A DNA stretch of 47,478 bases, taken from UMGS1387 sp045539625 (GTDB taxonomy: Bacteria > Bacillota > Clostridia > Oscillospirales > CAG-382). Location: positions 1 to 47,478 of the forward strand of contig JAZQFS010000130.1 in assembly GCA_045539625.1 (NCBI GenBank), in the 5' to 3' direction. The translations under genes were made by a program, and so were the position numbers. The notes beneath the pieces were generated by a model. It was not told the DNA's origin. It saw only the letters and a list, made by a program, of their open reading frames with translations, and searched no databases. Below are positions 16,970 through 25,117 of this stretch, piece by piece. Positions within the stretch are counted from its first letter, which is position 1; the number at the start of each line of letters is the position of its first letter.

Positions 16970-18052
16970 ATGAACGCAAAAGATTTGGCACAGGTAATAC
17001 TTGCTTTTGATATTGATGAAATAGAACTGGGACATTACGGAAACGGACACATAAACGATACCTTTATCGTAAGAAAGAACGGCGTAAAAATGGTGCTTCA
17101 GCGCCTTAATACAGACGTATTCAAAAACGGAACGGGCGTTATGGAAAACATAGTAAATGTTACCGAATACCTTGCAAAGAAAATGAGAGAAAACGGCGAA
17201 GATCCTTACAGAAAAACTCTTGTTTTTGAAAGAGCAAAGGACGGCAATCCCTATTATCTTACGGAAAACGGAAGCCTTTACAGAATGTATACCTTTGTTG
17301 ACGAAGCTTATTCCGTTGAAAAGGCAACAAATGAGCAGATGACCGACGCTGCCGAAACTCTGGGCAAATTCTATAAGCTTCTTGCAGACTATCCCGCAGA
17401 CACACTCAATGTTGCAATTCCCAAATTCCACGATACAAGAAACTACTTTACAAGATTTGTTGATGCTGTTGAAAAGGACGTTGCGGGAAGACGTGCATCT
17501 GTTCAGAAGGAAATTGATTTTGTTCTGAATCATGAATACCTTTGCGATATCCTCAACAACGGTCTTGCCGACGGAAGTCTTCCTTTAAGAGTTACACATA
17601 ACGATACAAAGCTCAACAATATCCTCTTTGACGAAAAGACAGGCAAGGGACTTTGTGTTATCGACCTTGATACTGTAATGCCGGGAAGTATTCTCTATGA
17701 TTTCGGCGATGCTATGAGATTCGGTGCGGCAAGCGGTCCTGAGGACGAAACCGACCTTAGTAAAATCTGGTTTGACCTTGATATGTTTGATGCTTTCACA
17801 AAGGGCTTTGCGGCTCAGATGAAGTCATGTATGACAAAGGGAGAGATTGACAACCTTGTAAACAGCTGTAAAATTCTCACCTTTGAGTGCGGCGTGCGTT
17901 TTCTTGAAGACTATCTTAAGGGTGATACATACTTTAAAATCCACCGTCCCGAGCATAATCTTGACAGAGCAAGAACTCAGTATAAGCTTGTTGCGGATAT
18001 GGAAGAAAAGACAGCCGCAATGGACGCTATTGTTGCAAAGTACTTTAAATAA
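16970..18052 (+). CDS. NahK-like N-acetylhexosamine 1-kinase (APH fold)
   Basis: A 360-residue aminoglycoside-phosphotransferase-fold kinase. Length and motifs match the NahK/LnpB group (bifidobacterial NahK is about 359 aa): GHYGNGHINDTF near 21-32, the catalytic loop THNDTKLNNILFDE with D212, and the metal-binding IDLDTVMPG (D232/D234). NahK phosphorylates GlcNAc or GalNAc at C1 as part of mucin and milk-oligosaccharide breakdown; the same sugar specificity is an inference here. The ATG at 16970 with TGGAGG eight nt upstream is the start. It is cotranscribed with mreB and the DMT transporter. Confidence 0.75.
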   Translation: MNAKDLAQVILAFDIDEIELGHYGNGHINDTFIVRKNGVKMVLQRLNTDVFKNGTGVMENIVNVTEYLAKKMRENGEDPYRKTLVFERAKDGNPYYLTENGSLYRMYTFVDEAYSVEKATNEQMTDAAETLGKFYKLLADYPADTLNVAIPKFHDTRNYFTRFVDAVEKDVAGRRASVQKEIDFVLNHEYLCDILNNGLADGSLPLRVTHNDTKLNNILFDEKTGKGLCVIDLDTVMPGSILYDFGDAMRFGAASGPEDETDLSKIWFDLDMFDAFTKGFAAQMKSCMTKGEIDNLVNSCKILTFECGVRFLEDYLKGDTYFKIHRPEHNLDRARTQYKLVADMEEKTAAMDAIVAKYFK

Positions 18053-18067
18053 GCATAATTGAGAAAT

Positions 18068-18096
18068 ACGGTGCACATCTGCTGCACCGTGTTTTG
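18068..18096 (+). terminator. Weak terminator or attenuating hairpin between kinase and transporter genes
   Basis: An 8-bp stem (ACGGTGCA 18068-18075 with TGCACCGT 18083-18090) is followed by GTTTTG. The short T-run suggests partial termination or 3'-end protection more than a full stop. Confidence 0.5.
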
Positions 18097-18116
18097 ATGT
18101 GGAAAAGGAGAAATTT

Positions 18117-18977
18117 ATGTCATATCTACTTACGGCTTTGTGCGTGCTTACTCTTACGGTGCAAAGCGTAGCAATCAAGGAATTCAATAAAAAGGGCAAG
18201 GACGGACCTGTTACCTTCAGCACAATGAAGGTGTTTGTGGCATTTCTGTTTTTCCTTGTAATGGCAATAAGCAATAAAGCAGCCTTTGGAACGGAAATTC
18301 TTCCTTACAGCGCACTTTTTGCACTTTGCTATTCTTGCTCAATGGTGGGATACGTTATGGCGGTAAGCTGCGGCTCTCTTGCAATAACCGCCGTTGTAAA
18401 ATCCTATGCACTTATCATTCCCACAATTTTCGGGGTGCTTGTGTGGGGAGAGGAGCTTGTTTTCCATCAGTATATAGGCTTTGCGTGCATACTTGTCTCG
18501 CTGTTTTTGGTAAGGGGCGACAGCAAAAACGAAGAAACCAAGCTTTCGCTAAAATGGCTGTTTTGCATAATTGTTTCTTTCTTCGGAGAGGGCTTCTGCT
18601 CGGTGACACAGAAAACACAGCAGAAAACCTTCGGTGGAAAGTATGACTCCTTCTTTATGGTGTCGGCACTTGCAATTGTAATTTTGGTGTTTGTGATATA
18701 CGTGCTTATCAAGGAAAGAGCAAACCTTACAAATAACCTTCGTGCAGGTCTTTTCCCTGCAATTTACGGAGGCATCGGCAACGGTGCCACAAACCTGATT
18801 GTTTTGGCTGTGCCTGCGGTGCTTTTGCCTGCGGCAGTGTTTTTCCCCGTTCTTTCTGCAGGACAGATTATCCTCACAAGCGTGCTGTCGGTTGCGGTAT
18901 ACAGAGAAAAGCTCATTCCAAGACAAATTGTTGCAATTCTTTTCGGCGTTGCGGCGATTGTGCTTCTCAATGTGTAA
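18117..18977 (+). CDS. EamA/DMT-family transporter
   Basis: A 286-residue inner-membrane protein with about ten hydrophobic helices in two repeats, as in the drug/metabolite transporter superfamily. AAGGAG lies 6 nt before the ATG at 18117; an upstream in-frame GTG at 18099 would include the ribosome site and is rejected. The substrate is unknown. Its position after a NahK-like kinase hints at a sugar or metabolite substrate, which is only inference. Confidence 0.8.
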   Translation: MSYLLTALCVLTLTVQSVAIKEFNKKGKDGPVTFSTMKVFVAFLFFLVMAISNKAAFGTEILPYSALFALCYSCSMVGYVMAVSCGSLAITAVVKSYALIIPTIFGVLVWGEELVFHQYIGFACILVSLFLVRGDSKNEETKLSLKWLFCIIVSFFGEGFCSVTQKTQQKTFGGKYDSFFMVSALAIVILVFVIYVLIKERANLTNNLRAGLFPAIYGGIGNGATNLIVLAVPAVLLPAAVFFPVLSAGQIILTSVLSVAVYREKLIPRQIVAILFGVAAIVLLNV

Positions 18978-18995
18978 AAACAAATAAAATTCAAG

Positions 18996-19033
18996 GGGCT
19001 GTAGCAAAATGATTTGATACAGCCCGAGTTTTG
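18996..19033 (+). terminator. Terminator after the DMT transporter
   Basis: An 8-bp stem (GGGCTGTA 18996-19003 with TACAGCCC 19018-19025) is followed by GAGTTTTG. It marks the end of the mreB run. Confidence 0.65.
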
Positions 19034-19420
19034 TATAAAAGTTACAGTTATTTGTGCGGAACGGTGCTTGACACAACAAAATGGGATTTTCGCCGTTCAA
19101 TGATGGGACAAAAGTGGCTTGCATGGACAGATAAAGGCGTTACTCTTGACGGAAACGGTAATGCCGTTTTTACCGTTGTTGAGGAAAACGGACTTCCCGT
19201 AAGCTCACAGCTTCAGACAGGCTACAATTTTATGGACGAGCCTGTGGTAAAAACAACCTTTGGCGATGATGACCTTCAGTGGCGTATAGGTAAGCTTCAC
19301 AAACCTCTTTTTGAGCATTTTCTCCATACGGGAGGCTACGGTCTTGACCGTGTTTCGGTGGGTGTGGGCGAAAAAACGGATATTGACAAAACGGTATTCC
19401 ACCGCTTCGGTGTTTTGTAA
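19031..19420 (+). pseudogene. Probable remnant of a GH16-like glycosidase
   Basis: The 129-codon frame opens with TTG inside the preceding terminator and has no ribosome site. Its residues (VLDTTKWDFRRSMMG, SSQLQTGYNFMDEP, LQWRIGKL) recall the beta-sandwich start of GH16/laminarinase-like or related lectin-fold proteins. The expected rest, including the E-x-D-x-x-E active site, is absent, and the part after HTGGYG no longer looks like the family. I read it as a fragment left by an internal deletion and 5' loss. The family assignment is from memory and moderate; a small intact protein is the alternative. Confidence 0.5.
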
Positions 19421-19440
19421 AATGCATATTTAAAATAAAA

Positions 19441-19487
19441 AAGCTGAGTCAATTGCATTGTGCTTTGGACTCAGCTTGATTTTTTAT
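19441..19487. terminator. Bidirectional terminator
   Basis: A perfect 10-bp stem (AAGCTGAGTC 19441-19450 with GACTCAGCTT 19468-19477) has a T-rich tract on each strand. It ends the GH95 transcript on the minus strand and any plus-strand transcript from the remnant. Confidence 0.85.
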
Positions 19488-21775
19488 TGGAATATTATGT
19501 TATAGCTTTTTCCTTTTTCCGTTTCAAAGCTTGTGGCTTTTCCGTCAAAGGTACTGCTTATTCCTTCAACAGAGCACTTGTGTGAAAGTATACACCTTCC
19601 TCCGACGGTAGAGTAAAGATGTGCCTTTGTGATTTTACCTTTTGACCACGCTGCATCAATAATAAATCCTCCTCTTGCACATAAGCCCTTGAAAGCACCG
19701 TCATTCCACACATCGGGAAGACAGGGCAGAAGTTCGATTTCACCTGAATGGCTTTGAAGCAGCATTTCGGCAACACCGCTTGTTCCGCCGAAGTTGCCGT
19801 CAATCTGGAAGGGCGGATGAGTATCCCATAGATTTTCAAGAGTACCCTGTGAAAGAAGCGTTGAATAAACCTTGTGAGCTCGGTTGCCGTTTCCCACTCT
19901 TGCCCAAGTGCACAGTCTGTGTGCCATTGCCCAGCCCGTTGACTTGTCACCTCTCAATTCAAGAGTCCTTTCCACTGCCTTCAAAAGAGCAGGAGTATTC
20001 TTGTTTATAAGTACACCGGGATAAGCACTCACAAGATGAGAAATATGCCTGTGATGGTATTCTCCTATATCACCGTAGTGCTCTTCCTCGCGAAATTCCT
20101 TGATTTGACCGTCAAGACCGACTTGTATCGGGTCAAGCAAGTCTATTTTGCTTTTCAAAAGTCGGATAAATTTATCATTGTCACCCAAGATTTCGGCGGC
20201 AAGAATTGTTTCGTGAAAACATTCCCATATCATCATCTGGTCGAAGGCACAGCCGACAGTGTGATAGTCCTCGCCGTTGTGCTTTTGTTCAGGTGAGGCA
20301 GAGTATTCCACAAGCCACTTGCCGTCAATTTCAACAAGATTTTTTTCAAGAAAACGTGCCATTGACTTAAGAGGCTTATATACTCTGTCTTTAAGCAGCT
20401 CTGTATCCCCCGAAAAAGTGTAAGCTTCCCATAGCAGCATGGTTGTAAAGCCTCCTGTACCGGGACCTGAGTGGGAATGAGGCGAGGGTGCACCTATGGA
20501 ATAAGGCCAGCACGCCGTACCGATAGCCCAGCCGTTACCTCCTTTTTCAGATGACAGCCTTTGAGGATACAGACATTTAATGTAGTAGTCTGCAATGGTT
20601 TCGGCTTTGTCCATATAAGCTTCGCAGTAGTCCATATATGGCAGAAATGTTTCAAAAAGGTTTGTAACAAAGGCAGGCCAGTAGTTCATCTGAATATTTA
20701 TGTTGTGCCAGTAGCCGCTGCCCCAACACGGAGAAATGTACTTGCTCCACGTACCCTGCAGATTGCAGGGGAGAGTGCCGGGGCGTGAGGAAGAAATAAG
20801 AAGATATCTTCCGTACTGGAAGTAAAGCTCTTCAAGGTATCTGCTTTGCTTGCCGTTTTTGTAATTTTCAAGAAGCTTGTCTGTGGTAATGTCATCATTT
20901 ACGCCGCCAAAGTCAATGGCAACCCTGTCAAAAAGTGATTTGTAATCGGCAATGTGACGTTCTTTTAGTTGGCAAAGAGAATACTTTGAAGCTTTGTCCA
21001 TAATTGCCGACAGTTTTTGGTGGGGGTGTGCAAAGCCTTCAAGCTTTTTTGAACCGTTGTCACAGGTGAAAACTGAGCTTTGAAGCTTGTAGTTTGTGCC
21101 GAAGGTTCCGATAATGTATGCTGAATGTGCGTTTTTTACGGCGAGGGTGTTGCCGTTTTTTTCTACTTTTCCGCCTATGGTGAACAGTCGGAATATTGAC
21201 TCGTATTCTACCTCGCATGTGCCGAATTTTCCGCCGAAGGTGACAGTGTTTCCTTCTATGTCAAAGTAGGTGTCCGTTTTATCCTTGCCGCCAAACGGCT
21301 GCTCGGGACGCATTACAAAGGAAAGGCTGCCCTTTTCGGAACATCCGAGAGATACAACAAGTACCTTGTCGGGATAGCTTGCAAAATACTGACGGGTATA
21401 TTCCTTGCCGTCATATCTGTAGCTGAGGGTTGAAACGGCATCGTTAAGGCTCAGGCTTCTTTTGTAGTCACAGACGTCTGCGTGGTCGAAGTCAAGAAAC
21501 AGCTCACAGAAGTTTGTCAGACCGCCTCGTCTTCCTTCGTATTTGTTGTCGGGAGAGGGTATCCAGGCGGTGACAAGACTGTTTTCCGTTATCTGAATTC
21601 TGTCGTGCATGACTCTTCCGAAAAGACTTGCACCGAAGTGCCCGCAGCCGATGGGCAAGCTCCAATGCTCCCAGCCGTCGTCGGGAATACGCTCGGTTTT
21701 GACAAAATACATTATATCGTCGCCTGTTTCGGGTGTTTCTGTATCGTAGGATAAGATATATTCTTTGTTATTCAT
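19484..21775 (-). CDS. GH95 family glycosidase (alpha-L-fucosidase or alpha-L-galactosidase)
   Basis: A 763-residue GH95 enzyme with the usual order: N-terminal beta domain (about 25-270), helical linker, (alpha/alpha)6 barrel and C-terminal beta domain. Residues matching the bifidobacterial AfcA active site are N358 and N360 in WHNINIQMNYWP, E496 in SASPEQ (general acid) and D659 in IDGNFGG. GH95 enzymes invert and release alpha-1,2-linked fucose or, in some members, L-galactose. There is no signal peptide, so the substrate must be imported first. It is a single-gene transcript with its own promoter. Confidence 0.92.
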   Translation of the reverse strand: MNNKEYILSYDTETPETGDDIMYFVKTERIPDDGWEHWSLPIGCGHFGASLFGRVMHDRIQITENSLVTAWIPSPDNKYEGRRGGLTNFCELFLDFDHADVCDYKRSLSLNDAVSTLSYRYDGKEYTRQYFASYPDKVLVVSLGCSEKGSLSFVMRPEQPFGGKDKTDTYFDIEGNTVTFGGKFGTCEVEYESIFRLFTIGGKVEKNGNTLAVKNAHSAYIIGTFGTNYKLQSSVFTCDNGSKKLEGFAHPHQKLSAIMDKASKYSLCQLKERHIADYKSLFDRVAIDFGGVNDDITTDKLLENYKNGKQSRYLEELYFQYGRYLLISSSRPGTLPCNLQGTWSKYISPCWGSGYWHNINIQMNYWPAFVTNLFETFLPYMDYCEAYMDKAETIADYYIKCLYPQRLSSEKGGNGWAIGTACWPYSIGAPSPHSHSGPGTGGFTTMLLWEAYTFSGDTELLKDRVYKPLKSMARFLEKNLVEIDGKWLVEYSASPEQKHNGEDYHTVGCAFDQMMIWECFHETILAAEILGDNDKFIRLLKSKIDLLDPIQVGLDGQIKEFREEEHYGDIGEYHHRHISHLVSAYPGVLINKNTPALLKAVERTLELRGDKSTGWAMAHRLCTWARVGNGNRAHKVYSTLLSQGTLENLWDTHPPFQIDGNFGGTSGVAEMLLQSHSGEIELLPCLPDVWNDGAFKGLCARGGFIIDAAWSKGKITKAHLYSTVGGRCILSHKCSVEGISSTFDGKATSFETEKGKSYNIIFQ

Positions 21776-21806
21776 TGGCTCATAGCACCTCTTCTTTTGT
21801 AAAAAA

Positions 21807-21835
21807 AGTGTATCATTAAATACATATCAAGTCAA
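21807..21835 (-). promoter_or_regulatory. Promoter of the GH95 gene
   Basis: Minus strand: -35 TTGACT (21830-21835), 17-bp spacer, -10 TACACT (21807-21812). AGAGGTG precedes the ATG downstream. Confidence 0.65.
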
Positions 21836-21925
21836 GATAAAGTGTAAAAATTGAGACTATTGTTATATTTTTACTGTTAAAAGATTATTTTTACATTGGT
21901 AGCTGCCGCTTGATTTTGACGAAAT

Positions 21926-21952
21926 AAAAAATGCTCTGCCATAAAGCAGAGC
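21926..21952 (-). terminator. Terminator of the isomerase/epimerase gene
   Basis: A 7-bp stem (GCTCTGC 21933-21939 with GCAGAGC 21946-21952) has an A-run on the plus strand after and before, giving ATTTTTT on the minus strand. It lies 20 nt after the stop codon. Confidence 0.85.
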
Positions 21953-21972
21953 AAAAAATGTGTTAAAATATA

Positions 21973-22755
21973 TCAGTTAAGTCCCTTGGAATGTAAGTAG
22001 TCAATGCTTGTCTTGAGGCACTTGAAGGGATCTTCTCCGTAGCAGTTGTCCTGTTCAACAAAGGCATATTCTACGCCGTTGGCAATACATGTTTCGATAA
22101 TTGCATCAAAATCAAGCTCACCTACACCTACTTCTGCAAATCTGTATGAGCCGTCGTCCATGGTAATAAGATCCTTGAAATGAACGCAGGGAGTTCTGCC
22201 TTTTAACTTGTTCAGCCATTCAACAGGATCCTGTCCGCCTGCCTTTACCCAGTGAACGTCAAGTGTAAAGCCCATTTCTTTTTCGCCGAAGTTTTCCAGC
22301 AGATAGTCCATAAGAAGTGTGCCGTCGGGACGGGGTGCAAATTCACCTGCATGGTTGTGATACATCATATAACAGCCTGCCTCTGCAATCTTCTTGCCTG
22401 CAGGAACGTAGTCTCTGACAAATTCGTCCTGAACCTTGAAGGGATCTTCTTTGTATTCGGGACTCCACAGTCCTCTCATACCGCCCATGCCGATGTACTT
22501 TACGCCCATAGTCTTGTGGAAGGCGATAACATTGTCGGTATCTGCTGCAATTGCGGGAATATCCGTATGAGTAATGGGACAGTCAAGACCGTACTTGTCA
22601 AGAAGTTCTTTCATCCATTCTGCTTCATATTTGCAGGTGCCCGATACCTGAACGGAGGTGTAGCCCATATCTGCTATTTTTTTGAAGCTTTCTTCGATAC
22701 CTTCAAGTGTTTTTGTGTAATCGTGAACGGTGTAAAGCTGTGCACCTATTTTCAT
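21973..22755 (-). CDS. Xylose-isomerase-like TIM barrel, sugar phosphate isomerase/epimerase
   Basis: A 260-residue AP-endonuclease-2/xylose-isomerase-like TIM barrel. Probable metal ligands lie in MMYHNHAGEF (His/Glu), FTLDVHWVKAGG (Asp/His), VHFKDL (His) and FVEQDNCYG (Glu). Members include IolE, hydroxypyruvate isomerase and keto-sugar epimerases, so the exact sugar cannot be named. It has its own promoter and terminator and lies next to the GH95 gene on the same strand, which suggests a sugar-catabolic role. Confidence 0.8.
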   Translation of the reverse strand: MKIGAQLYTVHDYTKTLEGIEESFKKIADMGYTSVQVSGTCKYEAEWMKELLDKYGLDCPITHTDIPAIAADTDNVIAFHKTMGVKYIGMGGMRGLWSPEYKEDPFKVQDEFVRDYVPAGKKIAEAGCYMMYHNHAGEFAPRPDGTLLMDYLLENFGEKEMGFTLDVHWVKAGGQDPVEWLNKLKGRTPCVHFKDLITMDDGSYRFAEVGVGELDFDAIIETCIANGVEYAFVEQDNCYGEDPFKCLKTSIDYLHSKGLN

Positions 22756-22804
22756 AATATAACCACCTTTTTACAATATGTTGTTGAATTCGTGATTCGA
22801 TTAT

Positions 22805-22833
22805 ATTATAATTGATAAAAATATATTTTGCAA
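22805..22833 (-). promoter_or_regulatory. Promoter of the isomerase/epimerase gene
   Basis: Minus strand: -35 TTGCAA (22828-22833), 17-bp spacer, -10 TATAAT (22805-22810). Confidence 0.7.
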
Positions 22834-22912
22834 CTGTTTTACGCATTTTTTCAAAAAACGTACGATTTTGATATAAAACAATTACGGCGGTGCAGAAACA
22901 AAGGAGTTAAAT

Positions 22913-24793
22913 ATGAAAAAAACAGGTGAGCTTTATAAAAAAATCACGTCCTTCTGGCTTTTCGGCAAGGACAGTAAGACTTTGACAGGCGGCAAAAAGG
23001 TAATCTGTACCTTGTTCAATCTATTGCTTGTACTGATGTCCTCCGTAATTACTGCCTTTTGCTCGCTGAGACTTGCCTACGGTACGGCATACCCTCACGG
23101 AATATTTGACGGATACCTGAAAAATTGGTATATTCTGTCGCTGAATATACTTCCGGTGGTGCTGCTTGTACTGTTCTTTTACGGAATTACGTCGAGAGGC
23201 TGGCTTGCCCATCTTTTGGGAGGCTTTTTGACACTTGGCTTTTCTCTTGCAAACTTTTACCTTTTAAGATTCCGTGACGATCCGCTGATTTTCTCGGATG
23301 TGCTTTACATCAAGGAGGCAGTGGGAATTTCCAAGGAAGGCTATGACTATACGCCGTCAAGAAGACTTATTCTTGTGGGAGCAATTTATATTGTCACTGC
23401 AATTGTGCTTTTTGTGTTCCAGAAGCAAAGACACAGACTTGTGCCCCGTGTGATTTTTACCCTTCTTCCCGTTGTGTGCATTTTTCCTCTTAAGAATGTG
23501 TATAAGGATACTCATATTTACGATATTAAAACTCAGAATTATGACTGTATCAACCGCTGGTCAGCAACACAGGTGTATATTTCAAAGGGTTTTGTGTATC
23601 CGTTTATTCACAGTGTTTTTGATGCCTTCGGACAGCCTCCTGCCGATTACAGCGAAGATGAGGCAAGGCAGCTTCTTGACGGGTTTGAAACAAAAATGCC
23701 CGACGAAGAAAAGAAGGTCAATGTTATAGCAATTATGCTTGAAGCCTTCTGCGACCTTGAAAATACAGGCATTGAGGGAATAAATCCAAATGTCTACGCT
23801 TCTTACCGTAAAATCCGTGACGAAAACAAGTCGGGAACACTTATAACCAACATTTTTGCAGGAGGCACCGTAGACTCCGAAAGAGCCTTTCTTACAGGCT
23901 ATGCCGACCTTGACAACTACAGGCACGACGTAAACAGCTATGTTCGCTTTTTCAACGATATGGGCTATTACACCACGGGAAGCCATCCGTCACAGGATTG
24001 GTTCTATAACAGAAAGAACGTAAATAAGTATCTTGGCTTTTCGGACTATCTTTTCAGCGAAAACTATTTTCTTGAAAAGTACGGCGACAATATGCGGCTT
24101 GACAGCGTGGCTTTTCCCGAATTTTACCAAAGCTACCTCAAAGGCATCGGGGGCGATAAGCCTTATTTTGCCTTCCATGTAACCTATCAGGGACACGGAC
24201 CTTACAGCACGTCGGGCTATGAGTGGGGTAACGGCACTTACTATCACAATGAAAATCTGCCTGAGACGGATAATTATATCATAGATAATTATCTTGGCTC
24301 GGTGCGTGATACAGGCTATCAGCTTCAGTGGTTTGTGGATAAAATTCAAGAAAGCGAAGAGCCTTGTGTAGTTCTGCTTTTCGGCGACCATAAACCGTGG
24401 CTCGGCGACAGTAACAGCGTATATAATAATCTTGGCATAAACCTTGATGTGTCAACGGAACAAGGATTTCGCAATTATTACGGAACGGAATATGTAATTG
24501 TTGCAAACAGCAAGGCTAAAGAAGTTCTTGGCAATGACTTTATCGGAAAAGCTCCCACAACAAGCCCCTGTATGCTTATGAGCGTTCTGTGCGATGAGCT
24601 TGGAATAGAGGGCGACAGCTTTATGCAGTACCAGAGAACGGTACGTGAAAAGCTTCCTGCACTTAACCTTGTGGGCTCTTATGACAGCGAGGGAAACTAT
24701 TATACTCTCGGCACAATGCCTGCGCCTCTTGCCGAGGTTTATAACCAATATATGAGAGTGGCTTATTACAGAAGTACGGTGCTTGAAAAATAA
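22913..24793 (+). CDS. LTA synthase-like membrane sulfatase-fold enzyme
   Basis: A 626-residue protein with five N-terminal membrane helices (about 29-55, 71-92, 97-119, 151-170, 178-194) and an extracellular alkaline-phosphatase/sulfatase-fold domain. The LtaS-type active site is visible: metal-binding E277 in IMLEAF, nucleophile T319 in GGTVDSE, H428 in YQGHGPY and D492-H493 in FGDHKP. Such enzymes add glycerol-phosphate from phosphatidylglycerol to a glycolipid or another polymer. The glycerol-phosphate transfer is inferred. AAGGAG precedes the ATG. A possible promoter (TTTCAA-17-TATAAA at 22849-22877) is weak. It is monocistronic. Confidence 0.87.
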   Translation: MKKTGELYKKITSFWLFGKDSKTLTGGKKVICTLFNLLLVLMSSVITAFCSLRLAYGTAYPHGIFDGYLKNWYILSLNILPVVLLVLFFYGITSRGWLAHLLGGFLTLGFSLANFYLLRFRDDPLIFSDVLYIKEAVGISKEGYDYTPSRRLILVGAIYIVTAIVLFVFQKQRHRLVPRVIFTLLPVVCIFPLKNVYKDTHIYDIKTQNYDCINRWSATQVYISKGFVYPFIHSVFDAFGQPPADYSEDEARQLLDGFETKMPDEEKKVNVIAIMLEAFCDLENTGIEGINPNVYASYRKIRDENKSGTLITNIFAGGTVDSERAFLTGYADLDNYRHDVNSYVRFFNDMGYYTTGSHPSQDWFYNRKNVNKYLGFSDYLFSENYFLEKYGDNMRLDSVAFPEFYQSYLKGIGGDKPYFAFHVTYQGHGPYSTSGYEWGNGTYYHNENLPETDNYIIDNYLGSVRDTGYQLQWFVDKIQESEEPCVVLLFGDHKPWLGDSNSVYNNLGINLDVSTEQGFRNYYGTEYVIVANSKAKEVLGNDFIGKAPTTSPCMLMSVLCDELGIEGDSFMQYQRTVREKLPALNLVGSYDSEGNYYTLGTMPAPLAEVYNQYMRVAYYRSTVLEK

Positions 24794-24869
24794 AAAAGTT
24801 AACGACGTGTAAACAAAACCTCGTTTTACTTTAGTGCAGTAAAGAATGTATGAACTTTTGTATATATTC

Positions 24870-24898
24870 TTGACATAAAGTGATAATAAGAGTATAAT
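24870..24898 (+). promoter_or_regulatory. Promoter of the aromatic amino acid operon
   Basis: Perfect consensus: -35 TTGACA (24870-24875), 17-bp spacer, -10 TATAAT (24893-24898). Transcription should begin near 24905, giving a leader of about 210 nt before tyrA. Confidence 0.92.
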
Positions 24899-24931
24899 TA
24901 CAGCATATTAATTTTCGAGGGAGAAACGACG

Positions 24932-25033
24932 ATGAAAAACTTGTTTGTAAACGTATACAATAAGTTTTATTACGGCTTTGTTTATTGCAGGAACAAGGTC
25001 TTTCGTTGTTGCGTTTTGAACTTAGGTGTTTAA
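24932..25033 (+). CDS. Phe/Tyr-rich 33-residue leader peptide of the aro operon
   Basis: A 33-codon frame between the promoter and the terminator that precedes tyrA. GAGGGAG lies 8 nt before the ATG, so it should be translated. It contains four Phe and four Tyr codons (24% aromatic) and no Trp; five of them fall in seven codons (residues 12-18, FYYGFVY, 24965-24985). Tyr and Phe are the two end products made by the downstream genes. The stop is 14 nt before the terminator stem. This is the anatomy of a ribosome-mediated attenuation leader: stalling at Phe/Tyr codons would favour read-through. The peptide has no other visible function. Inference from sequence only. Confidence 0.8.
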   Translation: MKNLFVNVYNKFYYGFVYCRNKVFRCCVLNLGV

Positions 25034-25050
25034 TATGTAAACAGAAGACC
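24997..25050 (+). promoter_or_regulatory. Candidate antiterminator pairing in the aro leader
   Basis: GGTCTTT (24997-25003) can pair with GAAGACC (25044-25050), whose last three bases form the start of the terminator stem, so the two folds exclude each other. The left arm lies just downstream of the Phe/Tyr codon cluster and could be exposed when a ribosome stalls there. CTTGTT (24940-24945) can in turn pair with AACAAG (24992-24997). These are hand-found pairings, not an energy calculation. Confidence 0.45.
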
Positions 25051-25078
25051 GCGGTGAATAAAAACACTGCGGTTTTTT
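25048..25078 (+). terminator. Attenuator terminator upstream of tyrA
   Basis: A 9-bp stem (ACCGCGGTG 25048-25056 with CACTGCGGT 25065-25073, one G-U) with an 8-nt A-rich loop and TTTTTT (25073-25078). It lies between the promoter and the first structural gene, 39 nt before the tyrA ATG, with no other gene to terminate except the leader ORF, so it is best read as a regulatory attenuator. Confidence 0.9.
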
Positions 25079-25117
25079 AATTAAAATGTTGAAAAAATTG
25101 CTCAGAGGTGTTATAAT

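Noticed and set aside
16943..17533. Minus-strand ORF of 196 codons opposite the NahK-like gene
   Set aside because: Antisense shadow; Cys/Phe-rich composition, no ribosome site, and the sense gene has clear family motifs.
24794..24840. Terminator after the LtaS-like gene
   Set aside because: Only a weak GTAAA/TTTAC pairing with no good T-run could be found.
24899..25117. T-box riboswitch in front of tyrA
   Set aside because: The leader is only about 210 nt, no TGGN-type T-box sequence or specifier stem was seen, while a translated Phe/Tyr ORF fills the space.
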